64,000 bases of DNA from M3007 sp041736625 (GTDB taxonomy: Bacteria > Bacteroidota > Bacteroidia > Chitinophagales > Saprospiraceae). This document shows, piece after piece, positions 43,556 to 53,700 of the stretch. Position 1 is the first letter of the stretch. The number at the start of each line of letters is the position of its first letter. The notes beneath the pieces are model-generated. The model was not told the origin of the DNA. It made no database searches and saw nothing but the letters and a program-made list of their open reading frames with translations. The translations under genes and the position numbers were made by a program. Where the stretch lies: contig JBGSTG010000020.1 of the NCBI GenBank assembly GCA_041736625.1, positions 1 through 64,000 of the forward strand, in the 5' to 3' direction.

Positions 43556-46555
43556 ATGAAACTTCTGCACTGCGGCGTACTCGTCGCCCTGTCCGTCTTC
43601 GCATCCTTTTCCGCTTACGCCCAGGGAACCTACCCGCAGCCGGCGCCCTCCGACCCGCGTTCGGGCGCTTTCGCTTTCACCCACGCCACCATTTACAAGG
43701 CCTGGAACCTGAAACTGGACGACGCAACCCTGCTCATCCGGAACGGCAAAGTGGAGGCTTGCGGCATCGGCATTTCCGTTCCGTCCGACGCGGTGGTGAC
43801 GGACTGCACCGGAAAAACCATTTATCCCGGTTTTATCGACCTCTACGCCGCCGGTTATGGGTTGCCGGAGCCCAAGCCCGCCGGGATACGGCCCCAGCAG
43901 CAGCCGCAGATGATGAGCAATAAAAAAGGCGCTTTCGCCTGGAACGAGGCCCTTAAACCCGAGTACAGCGCTGCCGAACATTTTTCGAACAACCTTAAAA
44001 CGGCCGAAGGGCTGCGCAAACTGGGCTTTACCACCGCGCTCACCCACCAGGCCGACGGCATCTCCCGCGGCACGGCCGCCCTGGTCGCTTTGTCCGACAA
44101 GCGGGAGGCGGAAACCCTGCTGACTCCTCGGGCGGCACACGTACTCTCCTTCCGAAAAGGAGCCAGCACCCAAAACTACCCTTCCTCGCTCATGGGTTGC
44201 ATCGCCCTGATCCGTCAGACCTGCCTCGACGGACGCTGGTACGCCGCCACCGGCCGATTCGAAGAGCGCAACCTGTCGCTCGAAGCCTGGAACAATGTGC
44301 AGGCCCTGCCCCAGCTGTTTGAAGCGGAAGACAGGCTGGACATCCTGCGCATCCACCAGATCGCCCGGGAGTTCAACCTGCGCTACATCGTGAAAACCCA
44401 GGGCGATGAGTACCAGCGCCTCGACGCCGTCAAAGCAACCGGTTTCCCGCTGATCGTGCCGGTCGATTTTCCGGAAGCCTACGACCTGAAAGACCCCTAC
44501 GCCGCCCGGCAAGTGGCCCTTCATGAACTCATGCATTGGGAACAGGCGCCCACCAACCCCGCACGTCTGGAAAAGGCTGGCATACCTTTCGCACTCACTG
44601 CGCACGGACTCAAAGACGCCAAACAATTTTTCCCCAACCTTCGAAAAGCCATCCTCCAGGGTCTTTCCGAAGGGCAGGCCCTGCGTGCCCTCACCGCCGA
44701 ACCCGCGCGATTAATCGGGGCGGAAAACCTCGCTGGAAGCCTCGAACCCGGGCGGTTGGCCAACTTCATCGTCGCCTCCGGCAATATTTTCGACGAAAAA
44801 ACGCGCATACGCCAAACCTGGGTGCTCGGCAAAGCCTACGACGCCGAACCCGAACCCTGGCAAGGCGCCCACCTCCGCGGCCGGTACCTCTTGCTTATAG
44901 GTTCCGATCGCTACGACCTGACGGTGGGGGGCAAACCCGATGCGCCGGAAGCCACCCTGTTGCGCGCCGACAGCAACAAGATAAAGGCCGACCTGCAGTA
45001 TCAAAATGGGCTGTTGCTGCTGACCTTCGCGCCGGATACCACAACCAAAGCGATCGTGGCCTTGCGCGGCGAGGTTCAGGACAGCGTCTGGAGCGGCCAG
45101 GCAGCATTGCCCGACGGAACCTGGACATCGTGGACCGCCACGCGCACCGGGAACACCGGCGGATCGGATGCCAAACCCGTTTCGAGCCCATCGCCCGACC
45201 AGCCCGTCTCCGCTTCGCCTGTTTATCCGTTCACCGCCTTTGGCTGGACGGAGAAGCCAACACCCCAAACCGTACTCATCCGAAACGCCACCGTCTGGAC
45301 CAACGAAAAAGACGGCATCCTGCCGAATACCGACGTGCTCATCCGCGACGGCAAAATCAGCCAGGTAGGCAAGGGCCTGCCAGCGCCTGCCGGCGCCACC
45401 GAGGTCGACGGCACGGGCAAACACCTCACTGCCGGCATCATCGACGAGCACGCGCACATCGCTGTGGCGCGCAGCGTGAACGAAGGCACCCAGGAGTCCT
45501 CCGCAGAAGTGCGTATCGGCGATGTGCTGGATTCCGAAGACATCGACATCTACCGCCAGCTCGCCGGGGGCGTCACTGCCAGCCACCTGCTGCACGGCTC
45601 GGCCAACCCCATCGGCGGCCAAACCCAGCTCATCAAGCTGCGCTGGGGCGCTGCGCCGGAAGCGCTCAAGTTCGACCGCTGGCCCGGACAGATCAAGTTC
45701 GCGCTGGGAGAAAATGTGAAACAGAGCAACTGGGGCGACAACAACCGCACGCGGTATCCCCAGACACGCATGGGCGTCGAGCAGGTGTTCATCGACTACT
45801 TCACCCGCGCCCGGGCGTACGCCGACACAAAAAAATCGGGTAAACCCTATCGCCAGGACCTGGAACTCGACGCCTTGCAGGAAATACTGGAGAAGAAGCG
45901 CTTCATCACCTGCCACTCCTACGTGCAGAGCGAGATCGTGATGCTCATGCGCGTAGCCGAACAATTCGGGTTTACGGTGAACACCTTCACCCACATCCTC
46001 GAAGGGTACAAAGTGGCCGACAAAATGGCCGCCCACGGCGCCGGCGGCAGCACCTTCAGCGACTGGTGGAATTACAAAATGGAGGTGCAGGAAGCCATCC
46101 CCTACAATGCCAAAATGATGCACGACCGCGGCGTGACCGTGGCCATCAACTCTGACGACGCCGAGATGGCCCGTCGCCTCAACCAGGAGGCCGCCAAAGC
46201 CGTGGCTTACGGCGGCGCTTCGGAGGAGGATGCCTGGAAAATGGTGACCCTTAATCCAGCCAAACTGCTGCACGTCGACGACCGGGTGGGCAGCATACGC
46301 GCCGGCAAGGATGCCGACCTGGTGCTGTGGAACAACCACCCGTTGGCCGTGTACGCCCGCGCCGAAAAAACCTGGGTAGACGGGGTGCTGTACTTCGACC
46401 TGGTGCGCGACGCCGAACTCCGCGTACAGGTGCAGTCCGAGCGGGCACGGCTGGTGCAAAAAATGCTGACGGAGAAAAAAACCGGCGCCGCCACGCCCAA
46501 ACCGGGCCGGGAGAAGCAGTATTACCACTGCGACAGCAACGGGGATGAAGGGTAA
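43556..46555 (+). CDS. Double amidohydrolase (tandem domains), secreted
   Basis: The 999-residue protein has a signal peptide (1-22, ending AYAQ) and two amidohydrolase modules. The second (about 575-950) has the metal motif DEHAHIA (His631 and His633), the later CHSYVQSE and THILEGYK histidines, and NSDDAEM (catalytic Asp). The first (about 35-440) has the same beta-sandwich entry (TLLIRNGKVEACGIG) and exit (LAGSLEPGRLANFIVASGN), but the HxH motif is replaced by FIDLYAAG, so it is probably inactive. The substrate is unknown; related exported imidazolonepropionase/dipeptidase-like enzymes are common in Bacteroidota. Confidence 0.88.
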   Translation: MKLLHCGVLVALSVFASFSAYAQGTYPQPAPSDPRSGAFAFTHATIYKAWNLKLDDATLLIRNGKVEACGIGISVPSDAVVTDCTGKTIYPGFIDLYAAGYGLPEPKPAGIRPQQQPQMMSNKKGAFAWNEALKPEYSAAEHFSNNLKTAEGLRKLGFTTALTHQADGISRGTAALVALSDKREAETLLTPRAAHVLSFRKGASTQNYPSSLMGCIALIRQTCLDGRWYAATGRFEERNLSLEAWNNVQALPQLFEAEDRLDILRIHQIAREFNLRYIVKTQGDEYQRLDAVKATGFPLIVPVDFPEAYDLKDPYAARQVALHELMHWEQAPTNPARLEKAGIPFALTAHGLKDAKQFFPNLRKAILQGLSEGQALRALTAEPARLIGAENLAGSLEPGRLANFIVASGNIFDEKTRIRQTWVLGKAYDAEPEPWQGAHLRGRYLLLIGSDRYDLTVGGKPDAPEATLLRADSNKIKADLQYQNGLLLLTFAPDTTTKAIVALRGEVQDSVWSGQAALPDGTWTSWTATRTGNTGGSDAKPVSSPSPDQPVSASPVYPFTAFGWTEKPTPQTVLIRNATVWTNEKDGILPNTDVLIRDGKISQVGKGLPAPAGATEVDGTGKHLTAGIIDEHAHIAVARSVNEGTQESSAEVRIGDVLDSEDIDIYRQLAGGVTASHLLHGSANPIGGQTQLIKLRWGAAPEALKFDRWPGQIKFALGENVKQSNWGDNNRTRYPQTRMGVEQVFIDYFTRARAYADTKKSGKPYRQDLELDALQEILEKKRFITCHSYVQSEIVMLMRVAEQFGFTVNTFTHILEGYKVADKMAAHGAGGSTFSDWWNYKMEVQEAIPYNAKMMHDRGVTVAINSDDAEMARRLNQEAAKAVAYGGASEEDAWKMVTLNPAKLLHVDDRVGSIRAGKDADLVLWNNHPLAVYARAEKTWVDGVLYFDLVRDAELRVQVQSERARLVQKMLTEKKTGAATPKPGREKQYYHCDSNGDEG

Positions 46556-46578
46556 GCGCTGCGGTTTGCCGGATTGTA

Positions 46579-47574
46579 TTAATCCAGCTTGATCGGCTTC
46601 AGCTCCCCGTTCGGCGCGATCAGGAACACCTCTTTTACCGGTTTGGCCGGCCGCTCTACTTTCCGTTCGGGCAAGGTATAGCGCACGATGAGGTTGTACG
46701 AGAATTGCACGGCAGGTTCCAGTATCTCGGCGTTGATCACGATGTCGTAGTCGTTGGCGGGCACGGCGTTGTAGAAGCGGGCCACCGGCTTGTCGGCGCT
46801 GTTGACCACCACGCCCTTGTCCGTGCGTTCCAGATCAAGGCTCTGGGTGCTGAAGGCCCGGTAGCTTTCGTAGCGGTTGATGGGGTAGGCCACCCAGGCG
46901 TTTTCGGCGGTGATCATGTAGGCAGAGTCGAATTCGATGCCGATGTTTTGGTAGGCCTTTTCCACGTCGTTCAGGTAAGCGAATGTGGCGGCGCGCAACT
47001 GAGCGTACACCGCCTGGGGTTCCTTGATGAAGTAATCGACCTTCACGATGTCGTAAATCTCCTGTTTGGCGGCGGCGGTCACGATCCGGTCGAGCAGGGC
47101 GGGGTCGTTGTAGCGCACGTGAACGTTTTTTTGGAGTTCGAAGCCTTTGGGGATCTCCGTATAGGTTTTTTTGGAGAACAGTTTTTTGTTGACATCGTAC
47201 TCGTAACGGGGCAGGAAGTTGACCATGTCGACGTAGATATCGGATCGCGGGATACCCAGTCCCTGCAGATCGGCGAGGAGTCCGTTGATGCGGGCACCGA
47301 GCAGATTATCGGTTTCCTCGGCGGTTTTGCCCGTTTGCAGGCAACTAAAAATAGCGGTGTAGTTGTCGGCTTTTTTGTTGAACAGGGCGTTGATGCCCAG
47401 TTCGATGACGTTTTTGTCCACCAGTTGGGCCGACTTGGGCACGGCCCGGAATTGGGCGTTGAACTGCACATTCTGGTACGTCTGTTGTTGTTCTCCGTAG
47501 TTGCCCATTACCTGGGCGTATGACTGGGGCCCGAACGTCAGAGCGACCCATGCACTAATCAGGTATTTTTTCAT
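46579..47574 (-). CDS. Secreted SIMPL-domain-like protein
   Basis: The 331-residue protein has a signal peptide (1-20, ending SYAQ). The body resembles the SIMPL (DUF541) fold: AQLVDKNVIELGINALFNKKADNYTA, then LQGLGIPRSDIYVDMVNFLPRYEYDV and FELQKNVHVRYNDPALLDRIVTAAAKQEIYDIVKVDYF. The match is by overall pattern and not strong. It diverges from sprA across 163 bp and is convergent with the amidohydrolase. The role is unknown. Confidence 0.6.
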   Translation of the reverse strand: MKKYLISAWVALTFGPQSYAQVMGNYGEQQQTYQNVQFNAQFRAVPKSAQLVDKNVIELGINALFNKKADNYTAIFSCLQTGKTAEETDNLLGARINGLLADLQGLGIPRSDIYVDMVNFLPRYEYDVNKKLFSKKTYTEIPKGFELQKNVHVRYNDPALLDRIVTAAAKQEIYDIVKVDYFIKEPQAVYAQLRAATFAYLNDVEKAYQNIGIEFDSAYMITAENAWVAYPINRYESYRAFSTQSLDLERTDKGVVVNSADKPVARFYNAVPANDYDIVINAEILEPAVQFSYNLIVRYTLPERKVERPAKPVKEVFLIAPNGELKPIKLD

Positions 47575-47737
47575 GGTTATGGTGTTTTCCCTAAAAAACG
47601 CCGGGAGGCGATAAAATGTATACTGCCGGTTGTTTTCTTTGAAAAAGGGGCATTTCAGGCAACCGGGGCAGGGGCATCGGCGTCATCCAACCATTCGTTT
47701 CAATCCAAACCGACCAACATTACCTGCTTTTCCGAAG

Positions 47738-50700
47738 ATGACGAAGAAGAGTCTGCTCCTGGCAGCGTCTGTGACCATTGGCTCAGTTGCCCTGTATGCG
47801 CTGGCCGGCTCCAATGGTTGGGGTGGCCGCGCCGTGACCATTTTTATGCCCCAGGAGGAAAACCCGACGGCTCCGGCACCCGCAGCCCGGGACACCACGC
47901 CTCCCCTGCGGGACCGGTACGATGATTTCCTGAACGACGGCAACCCCAACCAGATCGACCTGAACGACCCATCGGCCATCGACAAGCAGGTGGAATACGA
48001 TCCGGCAACGAATATGTACATCGTCACCGAAAAAATCGGTGAGGAGTACTACCGCATGCCCACCTACATGACCTTCGAGGAGTACCTGAACTGGCGCGAA
48101 GAGCAGCAGCAACAGCAGTATTTTGACCGGCTGCAGGGCGTGACGTCCGCCGGAAAATCCGCCTCCAGCCTGGGTGACCCCATCGCCCAGTACAAAATCG
48201 GCAACAGCCTGATCGACCGCCTGTTCGGCGGCTCTACGGTGGAAATCAAGCCCCAGGGACAGATCAACCTCACCTTTGGCGTAAACTACCAGAAGGTGCA
48301 AAACCCGGTGCTGACCCTGCGCCAGCAGCAGGTGACGAACTTCGACTTCGACATGGGCATCAACATCAACGCCACGGGAAAGGTCGGTGAAAAACTCAAC
48401 CTGGCCTTTAATTACAACAGCCAGGGTACGTTCGATTTCGACAACCAGCTCAAGATCCAGTACGACCCTAAAAATTTCTCCGAGGACGAGATTCTGCAAA
48501 ACATCGAAGCCGGCAACGTATCCATGCCCCTGCGCTCCAACCTCATCCGGGGCGTGCAGAACCTGTTCGGCCTCAAAACAGAGATGAAGTTCGGCCACCT
48601 GCGCACCACGTTTGTGGTCAGCCAGCAGCGGTCCCGGCAGCAGACCCTGAGCTTCCAGGGCGGCTCGCAGGTGCAAGTGTTTGAAAAACCCATTGACGAA
48701 TACGACGAGTTCCGCCACTTTTTCGTCAGCCACTGGAACCGCAACCAGTTCGAGCCGGCCATGAGCTGCCTGCCGGTACCCCAAACGCTATTCACCGTCA
48801 CGCGTATGGAGGTATGGATCACCAACGACCGGCTCCTCACCGAAAACATCCGCGATGTGGTGGCTTTGGGTGATCTGGCGGAGCCCGACTCCATCCGCGA
48901 CGACCTCAAGTTGCCCATGCCGCCGGACCTCGACATCACCGGCAAAGCCTTGCCCACCAACAACAACAACCAACTGTATCCGCGTATTTTGGACGACCTG
49001 TCGAACGACTCCTCCTTCCGGCGTACCGACCGCGTCATTCAGCGCCTGACCACCGGCTACGGCCTCAGGCAGATCGTCGACTTTGAAAAAGTGCGGGCGC
49101 GCCTGCTCAGCCCCAGCGAGTATTCGTACGACGAGCAACTCGGGTTCATCAGCATCAACCTGAACGTACAACCCGACCAGGTGGTGGGCGTAGCCATGGA
49201 GTACACCTACAACGGCCAGCCATACAAGATTGGTGAATTCACGAGCGACGTTTCGCAGGGCGACAGCCTCAACCAGAACGTCCTGTTCGTCAAAATGCTC
49301 AAAAGCACAACGCCGAACGTACAGCTGCCCATTTGGGATCTGATGATGAAAAACGTGTACGCCGTAGGCGCCGCCAACGTCGATCCGAAGGAATTTCGCT
49401 TCGATATTTACTATGAAGACCCGGGAAAGGGCCAAAAACGATTCCTCGACGAAGACGATGTACCGGCCCAGGTGAACGGCATCCCCCTGCTCCAACTCTT
49501 CAACCTCGACAACCTCAACCTGCAGGCCGACCCCGGACCCGACGGGATCTTCGACTTTATCCCCGGGCTCACCATCAACATGCGCTCCGGCAGGGTCATG
49601 TTCCCCGTCCTCGAACCCTTCGGTCAGCACCTGGCGAAAAAGCTCGCCGACGCCGGCGCCGACCCGGCCGTGGTCGAACGGTACGTGTACCCCCAACTCT
49701 ACGACTCTACCCTCTTCCGGGCCCGGGAATTTCAGCAGCTCAACCGCTTCACCCTTAAAGGCCAGTACAAGTCCTCCGTTTCATCCGAAATCTCGCTCGG
49801 CGCTTTTAACCTGCCCCGTGGCTCGGTGCGCGTAACTGCCGGCGGTCGCCAACTGGTGGAAGGGGTCGACTATACCATCGACTACAACATCGGCAGGCTT
49901 CGCGTGCTCAACGACGCCATTCTCCAGTCGGGCCAAAACGTAAGCGTAAGTTTCGAGGACCAAACCCTGTTCGGCTTCCAGAACCGAACCATGCTCGGCG
50001 CACGTTTTGATTACGAGTTCAGCAAAGACCTCGTGGTGGGCGCCACCTACATGCGTTTGTACGAAAGGCCACTCACCCAAAAAGTCAACTTCGGCGACGA
50101 CCCCATCAACAACCGGGTATACGGGCTCGACGTCAACCTCAGCAAGGACGCGCCCTGGCTCACCCGCCTGGTCGACAAGATTCCCCTCATCAGCACCAAA
50201 GCCGCGTCGAGCATCACCGCACAGGGCGAGGTGGCGGCCTTGCAGCCCGGCCACAGCAAGGCCGTGAACCTGGGCGACGATAAAGGCGGCACCGTTTACA
50301 TCGACGACTTCGAGGGCAGCACCGCCAACCTGCCGCTGGCCAACCCGGCCAATACCTGGTTCATCGCATCCGTACCCCAGGGCGACTCCATACTCTTTCC
50401 CGAATCCGTGCTGTTCGACACCATCGCCCAGGGCGCCAACCGCGCCGGTCTGACCTGGTACATCGCCGACCCCATCGCCCGCGACGGCGTGGACGCCACC
50501 AACCCCTACACCCGGCTGGTGCAGTACCAGGACATCTTCCCGAACCGGCAACTCACCCCGCTCGAACAGTCGAACCTGCGCCCCCTCGACGTCACCTTCT
50601 ACCCGCGTGATCGAGGACCCTACAACTTTGAGTTGCCCAACGGTTACCCCGGCATCTCCGAGGGCCTGACCACCCTCGGTGAGCTGAACATGCCCGATAC

Positions 50701-53700
50701 CCGCTGGGGCGGTTTTATGAAAGGCCTGAATACCAATGACTTCGAAGCTGCCAACATTGAGTTTGTCGAATTCTGGATGCTCAACCCCTACATGGACAAG
50801 CAGGACGGCACGAACATTTCGGACGATGGCGATATGTTTATCGACCTGGGCACCATTTCAGAGGACATCCTGCGCGACTCGCGCCAGTTTTTCGAAAACG
50901 CCATCCCCACCGAACCCGGCACGGGCGCCAGCGTAAACACCCGGTGGGGCCGCATTCCCGTGCTGCCGCCTGTCGTCAACGCATTCGACAACGACCCCGC
51001 GCGCCGCGAAAGCCAGGACATCGGCCTCGACGGGCTCGACGACGACGGCGAACGCAACTTTTACGTCGAATGGCTCAACGCCATCATGGCCTCCTCCCTC
51101 GGCCAAAACGCCAAGGATGCCATCATGGCCGACCCCTCCAACGACAACTTTGTCTATTACCTCGACCCGAGGTATGAAGTCACCGACCCCGGCGTGCTGG
51201 AGCGCTACCGCTACTTCAACAACACCCAGGGCAACTCGCCGGTGAACAACACCAACAACCTGAACCCTTCGGCCACCAACATACCGGACATGGAAGACCT
51301 CAACCGGGACAACACCCTGAACGAGGCCGAAGCCTATTTCCGATACCGCATACCCATGCGGAAAACCATTAACCCCGACGGACGCGAGGTGCTCGACCTC
51401 ACCGACCCCGCGCTTGCCGAGCTGATTACCGACACGGTGGTGGTGCAATACAGCCCCAATGAGGAGCCCATGATCTGGTACCGGTTCAAGCTGCCGCTGG
51501 ACTGGCAGCGCCGCGAGCAGCTGGGCGGCATCCAGGACTTCCGGTCCATCCGTTTCATTCGCATGTTTTGGAAGGGGTTCACCGACCGCACCACCTTCCG
51601 CTTCGCCACCCTTGAACTGGGCCGCAACCAATGGCGGCGTTTTACCCAAACCCTTTCCTGCGAGGGCAGCCTGAACCAGATTCCGTTTGATGTGAACGCG
51701 GTGAGTATCGAACGCAACTCCACCCGAACACCGTTTAACTACACCATCCCGCCCGGCATCACCCGCGAACAGTCGGTAGGCGCATTTCCCGATATCCTGC
51801 AGAACGAACAGGCGCTGTCCATTTCCATCTGCGATCTGCCCTTCTGCGACGCCCGCGCCGTGTTCAAGCCGCTGAATATGGACCTGCGCCAATTTGAACG
51901 CATCAAAATGTTCGTGCACGCGGAGTCCGTAGACAGCATCCTCTATCCGCTCGACTCCACCGACCTCAGCGTATTCATGCGCCTGGGCTCCGATTACGTG
52001 AACAACTACTACGAGTACGAAGTGCCGCTGACGCCGTCGGACGTAGCCCGTCTCATGGGCAACACCAACCCCGACAGCCGGGAGTACAAAGAGGAAGTGT
52101 GGCGACCGGAAAACAACTTCGACTTCCCCCTGGAGCTGCTCTCCGAGGTCAAAAAACAACGAAACGCACAAGCGGATCCCAACCTCGGGCAGGTATTTGA
52201 AATCGTTGACCCCAACGACCCCCGGGGCAAGAACAAGATCAAAGTGGTGGGCAACCCCAACCTGGGTTACGTCAAAGGTGTCATGGTCGGCGTCCGAAAC
52301 GTTGACACCCTCGAAAAACAAAAACACTGCGTAGAGGTCTGGATCAACGAGCTGCGTCTCAACGGCTTCAACGAACGCGGCGGCTACGCAGCACAGGGTC
52401 GCGTGGACATGAAGCTGGCCGACTTCGGCAACATATCTCTCGCCGGTCTGTACACCAGCATCGGCTGGGGCGCCATCGACCAGAAGGTCATCCAGCGCCA
52501 GCTGGAAGAGGTATTTCAGTACGACCTGTCGACCAACCTCGAACTCGGCAAGTTTTTCCCGGAACGCACCGGTCTGCGCATCCCTTTCTACGCGCAGTAC
52601 TCCAACATCACCCGAAACCCGGAATACGACCCCTACGACCTCGACATCAAGCTCAAGGACAAGCTCGACGCCGCCGATCCGGCCGACCGCGACTCTATTC
52701 GCCGCAATGCCCAGGATGTGACCGTGGTGCGCGGCTACAACTTCACCAATGTCCGAAAGGAACGACGCGGCAGCAAAAAGTTCCCCATGCCCTGGGATAT
52801 TTCCAACTTCAGCTTCTCCTACGCGTTCAACGAGATGAAACGCCGCACCCCCTTCATCATCAATGATGAGGTGGACCAGTGGAAAGGCGGGTTCGACTAC
52901 CGCTACGCACTCGGCGTCAAGCCCATCGAGCCGTTCAAAAAACTGTTCCCCGGCAACAAGCACCTCAAGTTCATCAACGAGTTCAACTTCAATCCCATTC
53001 CCAACACCTACGGCTTCAACACGGTGCTGGAACGCGTGCAGCAACAAACCATCTGGCGGTTTGCCGGCGAAGATCCCGCCCGAAACACCTACTACAACCG
53101 GCGATTTACCTGGGATCGCAACTTTGACCTGGGCTGGGACATCACGCGAAACCTGCGTTTTAACTACAACGCCGTCAGCCGCAACCTCATCGACGAACCC
53201 TTGCAGTACGACGAGAACGGCAACCAAGTCAGCCAAAGCGAACGCAGAGACTCCATCTGGAACAACATCCTCGATTTCGGGCGACCCAAGGGGTTCACCC
53301 AGAACATGTCGCTTACCTGGACGCTGCCCTTCCGCCAGTTTTATGCGCTGGACTGGGTCACCTCCCGCTTCTCCTACACCACCAGCTACATCTGGGCCGC
53401 TCAATCCCTCAAGCTGCAAAACCTCGATGCCGCCCAGTACCAGCAATACCTCAACTCCCGCAACCTGGGCAACGTCATTCAGAACAACAACGTGCGGCAA
53501 CTAACCGGCGACTTTAGCTTCGAATCGCTCTACAACAAAAGCAAGTACCTGTCAAAAATCAACAAGGGAACCCCCGCTTCACCGCCCCGAAACAACACCG
53601 GCAGCCAGCCCGGCGGAAAACCCGGGCGCGGCGCACCCGGACGCGATGACCTTCAAAAAGAAGAAAAACCGGCCAACGCAGGCGCAGACGACGGCAAGGA

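Noticed and set aside
48090..48120. Run of CAG/CAA codons in sprA as a tandem repeat
   Set aside because: It is only a short polyglutamine stretch in the N-terminal region and not a structured repeat.
50858..53500. 880-codon open frame antisense to sprA
   Set aside because: It mirrors codon bias of the sprA reading frame; no start context and no domain.
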